The notes beneath the pieces were generated by a model that saw only the letters and a program-made list of their open reading frames with translations, was not told the origin of the DNA and searched no databases. The position numbers and the translations under genes are program-made. A stretch of DNA of 64,000 bases, from the NCBI GenBank assembly GCA_963778465.1, contig CAVZUK010000003.1, forward strand, positions 682,001 to 746,000, in the 5' to 3' direction. Positions 33,633 through 40,558 of the stretch are shown here, in pieces. Positions within the stretch are counted from its first letter, which is position 1; each line of letters starts with the position of its first letter. The stretch comes from CAVZBW01 sp963778465. GTDB taxonomy: Bacteria; Actinomycetota; Acidimicrobiia; Acidimicrobiales; RAAP-2.

Positions 33633-34541
33633 GTGTGGCCGCAGGAGGTGACCGCCCTGCTGCCGAGGACCAACTTCCCGGCGGCCGGCAGTGAGCTTGC
33701 CTGCGCCGTCTCGGGCGGCCCCGACTCCCTCGCCCTGATGGCCCTGGGCGTTGCGGCCGGCTGCGTCGTCACGGCGCTGCACGTCGACCACGGCCTGCGC
33801 CCGGAGGGTCCCGACGAGGCTCGACTCGTTGCCGGTGCGGCGGCGAGCGTCGGGGCCCGCTTCGAGTCCAGACGCATCGTCGTCGACCCGGGACCGAACC
33901 TCGAGGCGCGGGCGAGAGCGGCCCGCTTCTCTTGCCTGCCCCCGGAGGTGGCCACCGGCCACACCATGGACGACCAGGCCGAGACCGTCCTTTCCAACCT
34001 GCTTCGCGGGGCCGGGGTGGATGGCCTGGCCGGCATGCGCGCCGGTCACCGCCATCCCCTCCTCGGCATTCGCCGTTCCGAGGCGGCTGCCGCGTGCCGG
34101 GCCCTCGGGCTCCGGTGGGTGGAGGACCCGAGCAACGAGGACCCCCGGTTCCTCCGTAACCGCATCCGGCACGAGCTCCTGCCCCTGTGCTGCGCGCTCG
34201 CCCGGCGCGACGTGGTGCCCGTGCTGGCGCGGCAGGCATGTCTGCTCGCCGACGAGGCCGAGGAGCTCGACGGGCTGGCGTCCTCCGCGCTGCCCGACCC
34301 GTCCGACGCCAAGGGCCTGGCCGAGGCGCCCGTCGCGGTCGCCCGCCGGGCGGTCCGGGGCTGGTTGCGGGAGGCCCGGTCCGGCGTCGAGGGCGACGAC
34401 CAGATCGATCGGCACCCCCCGACCCTGGCGGAGGTCGACCGGGTCCTCGACGTGGCGCGAGGCCTTGCCGTGGCGACCCAGCTCGAGGGGTCGCTCGAGG
34501 TCCGCCGGTCGAAGGGGCGTCTCCACCTCGACCGGACGTAG
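33633..34541 (+). CDS. tilS: tRNA(Ile)-lysidine synthase
   Basis: A 302-aa N-type ATP pyrophosphatase. The PP-loop is SGGPDS (residues 27-32), followed by ALHVDHGLRPEG, ATGHTMDDQAETVL and WVEDPSNEDPRFLRNRIRHEL. It converts C34 of the CAU-anticodon tRNA-Ile to lysidine and is essential for AUA decoding. GTG 33633, 5 bases after the previous stop, is taken as start; GTG 33648 is an alternative. The C-terminal domain is short, as usual in actinobacteria. Confidence 0.93.
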   Translation: MWPQEVTALLPRTNFPAAGSELACAVSGGPDSLALMALGVAAGCVVTALHVDHGLRPEGPDEARLVAGAAASVGARFESRRIVVDPGPNLEARARAARFSCLPPEVATGHTMDDQAETVLSNLLRGAGVDGLAGMRAGHRHPLLGIRRSEAAAACRALGLRWVEDPSNEDPRFLRNRIRHELLPLCCALARRDVVPVLARQACLLADEAEELDGLASSALPDPSDAKGLAEAPVAVARRAVRGWLREARSGVEGDDQIDRHPPTLAEVDRVLDVARGLAVATQLEGSLEVRRSKGRLHLDRT

Positions 34542-34632
34542 GGCCGCCCGGGACGGGCGCCGCACGGACCCCTGGCCGCGAGCTGCGCCATTCGACGGGA
34601 GGTGGTCGATCGGGGGTGGTCGGCGCTTGGCG

Positions 34633-34638
34633 TAGGGT
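34633..34638 (+). promoter_or_regulatory. -10 element TAGGGT, leaderless hpt start
   Basis: TAGGGT ends 7 bases before GTG 34646. No ribosome site is present, which also argues that hpt can be expressed separately from tilS. Confidence 0.5.
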
Positions 34639-34645
34639 CTGACGG

Positions 34646-35227
34646 GTGAGCTCGGAGGACGTCGCCCTGGCCGGCTCGGGTTGGTGGACGCCCGTCGTCG
34701 GGCCGCCGATCGTCGATGCGGAGGCCTTGGCCCGGCGGGTGGTGGAGCTCGGTCGCGAGATCACCGCCGACTACCCGGACGATCCGCCGCTCCTCGTGGG
34801 CGTCCTCAAGGGCGCCATGATCTTCATGAGCGACCTCTGCCGGGCCATCGACCTCGCCGTAGACGTCGACTTCATGGCCGTCTCCTCCTACGGGAGCGCC
34901 ACCAAGACCTCGGGGGTCGTGAGGATCGTCAAGGATCTCGACGCCGACCTCGCCGGCCGCCACGTCCTGGTCGTGGAGGACGTCATCGACAGCGGGCTCA
35001 CCCTCAGCTACCTGAGGCGCTACCTCCAGGCCCGGCAGCCGACGAGCCTCGAGATCTGCGCCCTCCTGGTGAAGGAGGGGGAGCAACGCGTCGACCTGGA
35101 CCTCCGCTACGTCGGCTTCCGGATCCCTCCCGTCTTCGTCGTCGGCTACGGCCTCGACGTGGGCGAGCGCTTCCGCAACCTGGGGGCCGTCCACACCTAC
35201 CTCGGCGATCCGGCCCGGCAGGCCTGA
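34646..35227 (+). CDS. hpt: Hypoxanthine phosphoribosyltransferase
   Basis: A 193-aa purine-salvage enzyme that makes IMP/GMP from hypoxanthine/guanine and PRPP. It shows LLVGVLKGAMIFMSDLCR, FMAVSSYGSATKTSG and the PRPP-binding loop VLVVEDVIDSGLTL. The start GTG 34646 is supported by the adjacent -10 element. In most actinobacteria ftsH lies between this gene and folE; here only 123 bases of apparently non-coding DNA separate them. Confidence 0.93.
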   Translation: MSSEDVALAGSGWWTPVVGPPIVDAEALARRVVELGREITADYPDDPPLLVGVLKGAMIFMSDLCRAIDLAVDVDFMAVSSYGSATKTSGVVRIVKDLDADLAGRHVLVVEDVIDSGLTLSYLRRYLQARQPTSLEICALLVKEGEQRVDLDLRYVGFRIPPVFVVGYGLDVGERFRNLGAVHTYLGDPARQA

Positions 35228-35350
35228 ATTGGCCGGGGCGGCGCCCTGCCTCGGGGGTCGGGCCAGGCGGGGCGCGCGTCGGGACGCCGCCGACCGGTAG
35301 ACGCATGCGGGAGAAGTAGTCCGAGCGAGCCGTTCAGGGAGAGGGTTGCA

Positions 35351-35920
35351 GTGGCGGTAGACGTCCAACGAGTGGAGAAGGCGGTCGGGGAGCTGCTGGC
35401 CGCCATCGGGGAGGACCCGGACCGAGACGGCCTGCAGGAGACGCCCCAGCGGGTGGCGGCCATGTACGAGGAGCTCTTCTCGGGGATCTCCGACGACCCT
35501 TCCCGGCACGTCACCGTGACGTTCGCCGAAGAGCACGACGAGATGGTCATGGTGCGCGACATCCCGTTTGCCTCCCTGTGCGAGCACCACCTGATCCCCT
35601 TCATCGGCCGCGCCCACGTCGCCTACATCCCGGCCGAGGACGGGCGCATCACGGGACTCTCGAAGCTGGCCCGCTTGGTGGAGGGGTTTGCCCGGCGCCT
35701 GCAGGTGCAGGAGCGCATGACGTCCCAGATCGCGGATGCCATCGAGCACCGCCTCGGGCCTCGTGGCGTGCTGGTCGTCGTCGAGGCCGAGCACCTCTGC
35801 ATGTCGATGAGAGGGGTCAAGAAGCCCGGCACGCTCACCGTGACCTCGGCTGTCCGCGGCCTGTTCCGCTCCGACCCCTCGACCCGCGCCGAGGCCATGC
35901 AGTTCCTCCACGGGCGCTGA
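35351..35920 (+). CDS. folE: GTP cyclohydrolase I
   Basis: A 189-aa enzyme for the first step of tetrahydrofolate synthesis (GTP to dihydroneopterin triphosphate). Family motifs are DGLQETPQRVAAMY, the zinc Cys and His in SLCEHHLIPF, GLSKLARLVEGFARRLQ, and the third zinc ligand in EHLCMSMRGVKKPG. GTG 35351 has GGGAGAGGG upstream. Typical length, complete. First gene of the folate run. Confidence 0.96.
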   Translation: MAVDVQRVEKAVGELLAAIGEDPDRDGLQETPQRVAAMYEELFSGISDDPSRHVTVTFAEEHDEMVMVRDIPFASLCEHHLIPFIGRAHVAYIPAEDGRITGLSKLARLVEGFARRLQVQERMTSQIADAIEHRLGPRGVLVVVEAEHLCMSMRGVKKPGTLTVTSAVRGLFRSDPSTRAEAMQFLHGR

Positions 35921-35995
35921 TCGGCGGCCGCCAGAGCGCCGGTTCGGGGCACGCCGAGAGACGGGAAGAGCGGCCGCCGGTGAGGCGGCGTGGCC

Positions 35996-36001
35996 TACGC
36001 T
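35996..36001 (+). promoter_or_regulatory. -10 element TACGCT, leaderless folP start
   Basis: TACGCT ends exactly 6 bases before ATG 36008, which decides between ATG 36008 and the in-frame GTG 35990. Confidence 0.5.
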
Positions 36002-36007
36002 GGCCGG

Positions 36008-36838
36008 ATGGCCGACGGTGCGCGTCCCATGGTGATGGGCATCGTCAACGTGACACCGGACTCCTTCTACGACGGGGGCCGATACCTCGACGCCGCTGCC
36101 GCCGTGGAGCACGGCCGGGAGCTGCTGGCCGAGGGGGCGGACCTGCTGGACGTGGGCGGGGAGTCCAGCCGACCGGGCGCCGTCGAGATCGGCGAGGAGG
36201 ACGAGATGGCCCGGATCCTCCCCGTCATCGAAGCCCTCGCCGGTGAAGGACACCGCGTCTCCGTCGACACCGTCAAGGCCGGAGTGGCGGCACGCGCCGT
36301 CTCGGCAGGGGCGACGCTGATCAACGACGTCTCGGGGAAGCTGTGGCCGATCGCGGCCGAGCTCGGCGTGGGCTGGGTCGCCATGCACCGAAGAGGCACT
36401 CCCACGACCATGCAGGGGCTCGCGCAGTATCGCGACGTGGTGCGGGAGGTCCACCGGTCGGTGCTCGAGATGGGGGCACGAGCGGCGGCCGCCGGCGTCC
36501 GCGAGGTCTGGCTCGATCCGGGCATCGGGTTCGCCAAGACCGCGGTGCACAACCTCGAGCTGCTCGGGCACCTCGGCGCCCTTGTCGAGGCCGCCGCGGA
36601 CGCCGGACAGGGCGTCCTGGTCGGAACGAGCCGCAAGTCGTTCCTCGGGCGGATCGGTACCGGCGACGACGGCCGGGACCGCGCCCCTCTGCCCGTCGAG
36701 GACCGGCTGCCCGGGTCGCTGGCCACTACGGTCTGGGCGGTCACCCGCGGCGTCGGGATGGTCCGGGTCCACGACGTGGCCGCCACCGTCCGAACCGTGC
36801 GGCTGATCGGGACGGCGGGGAGCGAGGCGGTGGCATGA
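36008..36838 (+). CDS. folP: Dihydropteroate synthase
   Basis: A 276-aa TIM-barrel that joins p-aminobenzoate to the pterin. Motifs: VMGIVNVTPDSFYDGG, DVGGESSRPGA, SVDTVKAGVA, INDVSG, WLDPGIGFAKT and GTSRKSFLG are intact, with the C-terminal VRVHDVAAT. ATG 36008 is chosen because TACGCT lies 6 bases upstream. The stop overlaps the next gene by four bases (ATGA). Confidence 0.96.
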   Translation: MADGARPMVMGIVNVTPDSFYDGGRYLDAAAAVEHGRELLAEGADLLDVGGESSRPGAVEIGEEDEMARILPVIEALAGEGHRVSVDTVKAGVAARAVSAGATLINDVSGKLWPIAAELGVGWVAMHRRGTPTTMQGLAQYRDVVREVHRSVLEMGARAAAAGVREVWLDPGIGFAKTAVHNLELLGHLGALVEAAADAGQGVLVGTSRKSFLGRIGTGDDGRDRAPLPVEDRLPGSLATTVWAVTRGVGMVRVHDVAATVRTVRLIGTAGSEAVA

Positions 36839-37347
36839 GGGGCAAATGGGCGGCCGGGATCCCGCCCCGCAACTTCACCTGGATCATCCGGGATCGACTC
36901 GCCCTGAGCGAGCGCCCCGGCGGCTTCGGCGCCAGCCACCGGCGCGTCCGCCGCCAGGAGGAGATCATCTGGCTCAAGGCCCACGACTTCAACCGCGTCA
37001 TCTCGTTGCTCACCTCACCCCACAACTTGCAGGCCTATGACGAGAACGGCCTCGTCTGGGCCAACTACCCCCTGGCTGCGGGAGTGGATCGACGACCCAA
37101 TCTCTCGGAGTGCTACAAGGACCTCGAGGAGTCGCTGTCGGAGGGCCACAAGGTGCTGGTGCACGGAGACGAGCTCGGCGACAGCGTGATGGGCACCGCT
37201 GCGGGCTTCCTCTACTGGTCTCGGCGCGCCACGTCCGGCGCCCAGGCCACCTGGCTGGTCGAGCGCCTCGTCGGGCGACAGATGGGCTCGGTCGGTAGGG
37301 AAGTGCTGGTGGCGGCGACGGCGCTCGTGCCACCGGGCGAGCCCTGA
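36835..37347 (+). CDS. Dual-specificity-phosphatase-like protein lacking the catalytic Cys and Arg
   Basis: A 170-aa protein. The opening PRNFTWIIRDRLALSERPGG, then EEIIWLKAHDFNRVISLL and YKDLEESLSEGHKVLVHGDE, follow the order of small dual-specificity phosphatases (N-F-x-W ... L-A-x-x-x-R-P-G ... signature loop). At the HC-x5-R signature the sequence is H110-G-D-E-L-G-D-S117, so Cys becomes Gly111 and Arg becomes Ser117. The following helix (MGTAAGFLYWSR) is kept. It overlaps folP (ATGA) and is followed 19 bases later by folB, so it is embedded in the folate operon. Probably a binding pseudo-enzyme; the fold call is from pattern, not alignment. Confidence 0.6.
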   Translation: MRGKWAAGIPPRNFTWIIRDRLALSERPGGFGASHRRVRRQEEIIWLKAHDFNRVISLLTSPHNLQAYDENGLVWANYPLAAGVDRRPNLSECYKDLEESLSEGHKVLVHGDELGDSVMGTAAGFLYWSRRATSGAQATWLVERLVGRQMGSVGREVLVAATALVPPGEP

Positions 37348-37366
37348 GCGCGGGGCGGGACCCTCG

Positions 37367-37762
37367 GTGACCGACCTCGGAGCGCTCGACCGGATCGAGT
37401 TGCGCGGGCTGCGAGTTCTCGGCACCCACGGCGTGCTCCCCGAGGAGCGTGTCCGGGCGCAACCCTTCTTCGTCGACGTCGACGCTTACGCCGGCGCGAA
37501 CCAGGTCGGGCTCGTCGACGAGCTCTCCGAGACGGTCGACTACGGCGAGCTCGTGCAGGGGGTGGTCGACGTGGTCGGCGGGCCGACGAGCTTCTCGCTC
37601 ATGGAGTCGCTGGCCAACGCCGTCGCCGATCGCCTGCTCGGCATCGACGGCCGCCTGACCACCGTCGTGGTGGCGGTGCGCAAGCTGCGGCCGCCGGTCC
37701 CGGCGGACCTGGAGACCGCGGGGGTGCGGGTCGTCCGACACCGGAGGGCCGGCCGAGCGTGA
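37367..37762 (+). CDS. folB: Dihydroneopterin aldolase
   Basis: A 131-aa protein with the family pattern RIELRGLRVLGTHGVLPEER (conserved Glu in PEER), FFVDVDAY, ETVDYGELVQGVV, and the catalytic Lys in VVVAVRKLRPPVP. It converts dihydroneopterin to 6-hydroxymethyl-dihydropterin. GTG 37367 start; the stop overlaps folK (GTGA). Confidence 0.94.
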   Translation: MTDLGALDRIELRGLRVLGTHGVLPEERVRAQPFFVDVDAYAGANQVGLVDELSETVDYGELVQGVVDVVGGPTSFSLMESLANAVADRLLGIDGRLTTVVVAVRKLRPPVPADLETAGVRVVRHRRAGRA

Positions 37763-38256
37763 CCGGATCGGCGCCGGGCTCGAGCGCCGGGGGGCCGGCC
37801 AGGGCCTTCATCGGCCTCGGCTCCAACATGGGCGACCGCCGGTTCTACCTGGAAGAGGCCGTGGCAACCCTGCGTGCCCTCGAGGAGGTCACGGCCGTGT
37901 CGCCGGTCTACGAGACCTCCCCCGTCGGGGGCCCGGTGGGGCAGGACTCCTATCTCAACGTCGTCGTGGAGCTCTCCACCCCCTCCACGCCACACCAGCT
38001 GCTCGAGCTGTGCCGGCGGTTGGAGGAGGACGCCGGCCGAGTGCGGACCGTTCGCTTCGGCCCCCGCACGCTGGATGCCGACGTCCTGCTCGTCGGCGAC
38101 GAGCGCGTCGACGACGACGACCTCCAGGTGCCCCATCCCCGCATGTTCGACCGGCGCTTCGTGCTGGTGCCGCTCGCCGATCTCGCTCCCGAGCTGGTGC
38201 CCACCGAGGCCCTGGAGGGCGCTGGTGGCGAGGTGATGCGGGCGGGTACGCTGTAG
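37759..38256 (+). CDS. folK: 6-hydroxymethyl-7,8-dihydropterin pyrophosphokinase
   Basis: A 165-aa kinase: FIGLGSNMGDRRFYLEEA, VSPVYETSPVGGP, RTVRFGPRTLDADVLL and VPHPRMFDRRFVLVPLADL are the family signatures. It activates the pterin for FolP. GTG 37759 overlaps the folB stop, so translation is coupled. Complete. Confidence 0.95.
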   Translation: MTGSAPGSSAGGPARAFIGLGSNMGDRRFYLEEAVATLRALEEVTAVSPVYETSPVGGPVGQDSYLNVVVELSTPSTPHQLLELCRRLEEDAGRVRTVRFGPRTLDADVLLVGDERVDDDDLQVPHPRMFDRRFVLVPLADLAPELVPTEALEGAGGEVMRAGTL

Positions 38257-38354
38257 TCGGACGAGGGCGCGGCCTTTGGGCGCCGCCCCCAGCTCAATCG
38301 GACTCGAGGAGGCGAACGGCACCGGAGACGGGCCGGAACGCCGTAGGAGGTCGT

Positions 38355-39089
38355 ATGTCGAGCGCGCGGATCGTCGGGCCCGGTAGGGCCGGGTTGTCCC
38401 TGTCCAGCGCACTGCAGCGTCGGGGCTGGCGGGTCGAGATGGTCGGACGGGGGGCGACGCTCGAGAACGCCGCCCTCGGCACCGACGTCCTCGTGATCGC
38501 GACTCCCGACGGCGCCATCGCCGACGTGGCGGCCGCGGTGCGCCCGGTGCAGAGCACGGTCGTGCTGCACCTCTCGGGCTCCTCCGGCCTCGACGTCCTG
38601 CATCCCCACCCTCGCCGTGCCGCGCTCCACCCCCTCGTGCCGCTGCCGAACCCCGCCGTCGGGGCGGAGCGCCTGACCAGCGGCGTGACCTTCGCCGTGG
38701 CCGGGGATCCCGTGGCGTCGGAGATGGCGCGCGCCCTGGGTGGCCGCGTCGTGTCCGTCGCAGACGAGGACCGGGTCGCCTACCACGCCGCCGCCTGCAT
38801 CGCCGCCAACCACGTGGTCGCCCTCCTGGCGCAGGTCGAGAGGGTCGCCGCCTCGGTCAACCTCGACCTCGAGGCCTTCCTGCCGCTCGCCCGTGCCGCC
38901 GTCGAGGACGTCGGCCGGCTGGGTCCCGCCGCCGCGCTCACCGGTCCTGCGGCGCGGGGCGACTGGAACACGCTCGACCGCCACCTCGGAGCCCTCGACG
39001 AGCACGAGCGTGACGGCTACAGCGCCGGCGTGGCGCTCGCCCTCCGGCTCACCGCCGCCGCCGACGAGGAGGTCGTGGCCACCCGGTGA
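38355..39089 (+). CDS. Rossmann-fold/DUF2520 oxidoreductase-like protein
   Basis: A 244-aa protein. The N-terminal NAD(P)-binding half starts RIVGPGRAGLSLSSALQRRG and contains VLVIATPDGAIADVA; the C-terminal helical DUF2520 half contains RVAYHAAACIAANHVVALL. In many actinobacteria it lies next to panC, and a ketopantoate-reductase-like or related role has been suggested on the basis of fold only. ATG 38355 has a strong TAGGAGG site. The stop overlaps panC (GTGA). Confidence 0.88.
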   Translation: MSSARIVGPGRAGLSLSSALQRRGWRVEMVGRGATLENAALGTDVLVIATPDGAIADVAAAVRPVQSTVVLHLSGSSGLDVLHPHPRRAALHPLVPLPNPAVGAERLTSGVTFAVAGDPVASEMARALGGRVVSVADEDRVAYHAAACIAANHVVALLAQVERVAASVNLDLEAFLPLARAAVEDVGRLGPAAALTGPAARGDWNTLDRHLGALDEHERDGYSAGVALALRLTAAADEEVVATR

Positions 39090-40165
39090 CACCGATGACG
39101 CGTCACCCGATGACCGTTGTCGATCGTCCCGAGGAGCTCTCCCGCATCCTCGAGACGTTGCGCGCCGACGGGCACTCGGTGGGGCTCGTCCCGACCATGG
39201 GGGCACTGCACGCCGGCCATCGCCGGCTGATCCAGCGGGCGGTCCAGGAGTGCGACCGCGTCGCCGTCACCATCTTCGTCAACCCCTTGCAATTCGGCGT
39301 GCCCGAGGACCTCGCGCACTACCCCCGGACCCTGCAGGACGACCTTCGCACGTGCCAGCGGGAGGGCGTCGCGATCGTCTTCGTGCCGCCCGTCGAGGCG
39401 ATGTACCCCGACGGTCCGTCCTCCGTGCTCACGACCGTCTCGGTCCGGTCGCTGACGGATCGTTGGGAGGGGGCGGCGCGCCCGGGGCACTTCGACGGTG
39501 TGGCCACCGTGGTCGCCAAGTTGTTCGCGATGAGCGGGCGCTGCCGGGCCTACTTCGGCGAGAAGGACTACCAGCAGCTGGCGGTCGTGCGACGGATGGC
39601 CGAGGATCTTTCCTTCCCCGTCGAGGTGGTGGGTTGCGCCACGGTTCGCGAGCGCGACGGCCTGGCGCTCTCCAGCCGCAATGCCCGCCTCTCGCGGGCC
39701 GAGCGTCACGCCGCCGCGGTGCTCCACCGGGCCCTGGTCGCCGGACGCGAGCGGATCCTGGCGGGCGAGACGCACCCGCACTCGGTGCGTCGGACCATGC
39801 TCGAGGCGATAGAGGCGGAGCCTCTCGTACGGCCCGACTACGCGGTGGTCGTCGACAAGGTCGACCTGATGGAGCCCGACCGGCTCGACCCGGCCTCGTC
39901 TTACCGCTTGCTGGTGGCCGCCGGCGTGGGACCGGTCCGGCTCATCGACAACCTCGAGGCACCCGCAGCCGCACCCTCGGAACGCGAGATGCCCGCTGGG
40001 ACCCCGATCGCCACGCGGATCGCAGATCCGCCGGGGGCGGGGATCGCAGATCCGCCGGGGGCGGGGATCGCAGATCCGCCGGGGGCGGGGATCGCCGATG
40101 GACGGGAGATCCGGTTCTCAGATCCAACACCGAAGGGAAAGGTGTGGTCGTGCAGCGTCGCATGA
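39086..40165 (+). CDS. panC: Pantothenate synthetase with a repeat-containing C-terminal tail
   Basis: The 359-aa product is ~75 residues longer than usual. The catalytic part (to about residue 285) has the HIGH-like PTMGALHAGHRRLI, FVNPLQFG, AYFGEKDYQQLAVVRR, and LSSRNARLS. It condenses pantoate and beta-alanine. The tail is Ala/Pro/Gly-rich and includes three perfect copies of IADPPGAG plus a partial one, encoded by a 24-bp tandem repeat at 40018-40089. The last codons overlap panD by 16 bases. The tail is likely disordered. Confidence 0.93.
   Translation: MTPMTRHPMTVVDRPEELSRILETLRADGHSVGLVPTMGALHAGHRRLIQRAVQECDRVAVTIFVNPLQFGVPEDLAHYPRTLQDDLRTCQREGVAIVFVPPVEAMYPDGPSSVLTTVSVRSLTDRWEGAARPGHFDGVATVVAKLFAMSGRCRAYFGEKDYQQLAVVRRMAEDLSFPVEVVGCATVRERDGLALSSRNARLSRAERHAAAVLHRALVAGRERILAGETHPHSVRRTMLEAIEAEPLVRPDYAVVVDKVDLMEPDRLDPASSYRLLVAAGVGPVRLIDNLEAPAAAPSEREMPAGTPIATRIADPPGAGIADPPGAGIADPPGAGIADGREIRFSDPTPKGKVWSCSVA
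40018..40101 (+). repeat. 24-bp tandem repeat, three perfect copies plus a partial
   Basis: Perfect copies lie at 40018-40041, 40042-40065 and 40066-40089; a diverging half copy follows to 40101. The unit begins GATCGCAGATCC and ends GGGGGCGGG. It is in frame inside the panC tail, encoding 8 residues per unit, so copy-number change leaves the frame intact. Confidence 0.95.
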
Positions 40166-40548
40166 TGAAGTCCAAGATCCATCGGGCCACCGTCACCGGG
40201 GCCGACCTCAACTACGTTGGATCGATCAGTATCGACACCGATCTCATGAGGCTCGCGGACATCCTGCCCTTCGAGCAGGTGTCGGTCCTCGATATCGACA
40301 ACGGGGCTCGCTTCGAGACCTACGCCATCGAGGGTGCCCCGGGGGAGATCTGCCTCAACGGCGCAGCCACGCGGCTGGTCGCGCCGGGCGACAAGGTCAT
40401 CGTGTTGACCTACGCCGAGTACTCGACCGCCGAGCTCGAGGACTACGTCCCCTGCGTCGTGCACGTGGACGGCGCCAACCGGCCGATGGACGAGACCTCT
40501 GCCGTGCTCGGGGTCGAGATGACCTCGATCGCGACGGGGGGGCGGTGA
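40150..40548 (+). CDS. panD: Aspartate 1-decarboxylase proenzyme
   Basis: A 132-aa pyruvoyl enzyme that makes beta-alanine for PanC. GTG 40150 gives MQRRMMKSKIHRATVTGADL and places the self-cleavage site at the canonical Gly24-Ser25 (YVGS). Later motifs are INGAAAR-like LNGAATRLVAPGD and VIVLTYAEYS. AAGGGAAAGG upstream acts as ribosome site. It overlaps the panC 3' end, supporting coupled expression. Confidence 0.95.
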   Translation: MQRRMMKSKIHRATVTGADLNYVGSISIDTDLMRLADILPFEQVSVLDIDNGARFETYAIEGAPGEICLNGAATRLVAPGDKVIVLTYAEYSTAELEDYVPCVVHVDGANRPMDETSAVLGVEMTSIATGGR

Positions 40549-40558
40549 CTTCGAGGTC

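Noticed and set aside
36835..37347. Active protein-tyrosine phosphatase
   Set aside because: Both the catalytic Cys and the Arg of the signature loop are replaced, so normal activity cannot be claimed.
40018..40101. CRISPR-like repeat
   Set aside because: Units are directly adjacent with no spacers, lie in frame in panC, and no cas gene is present.
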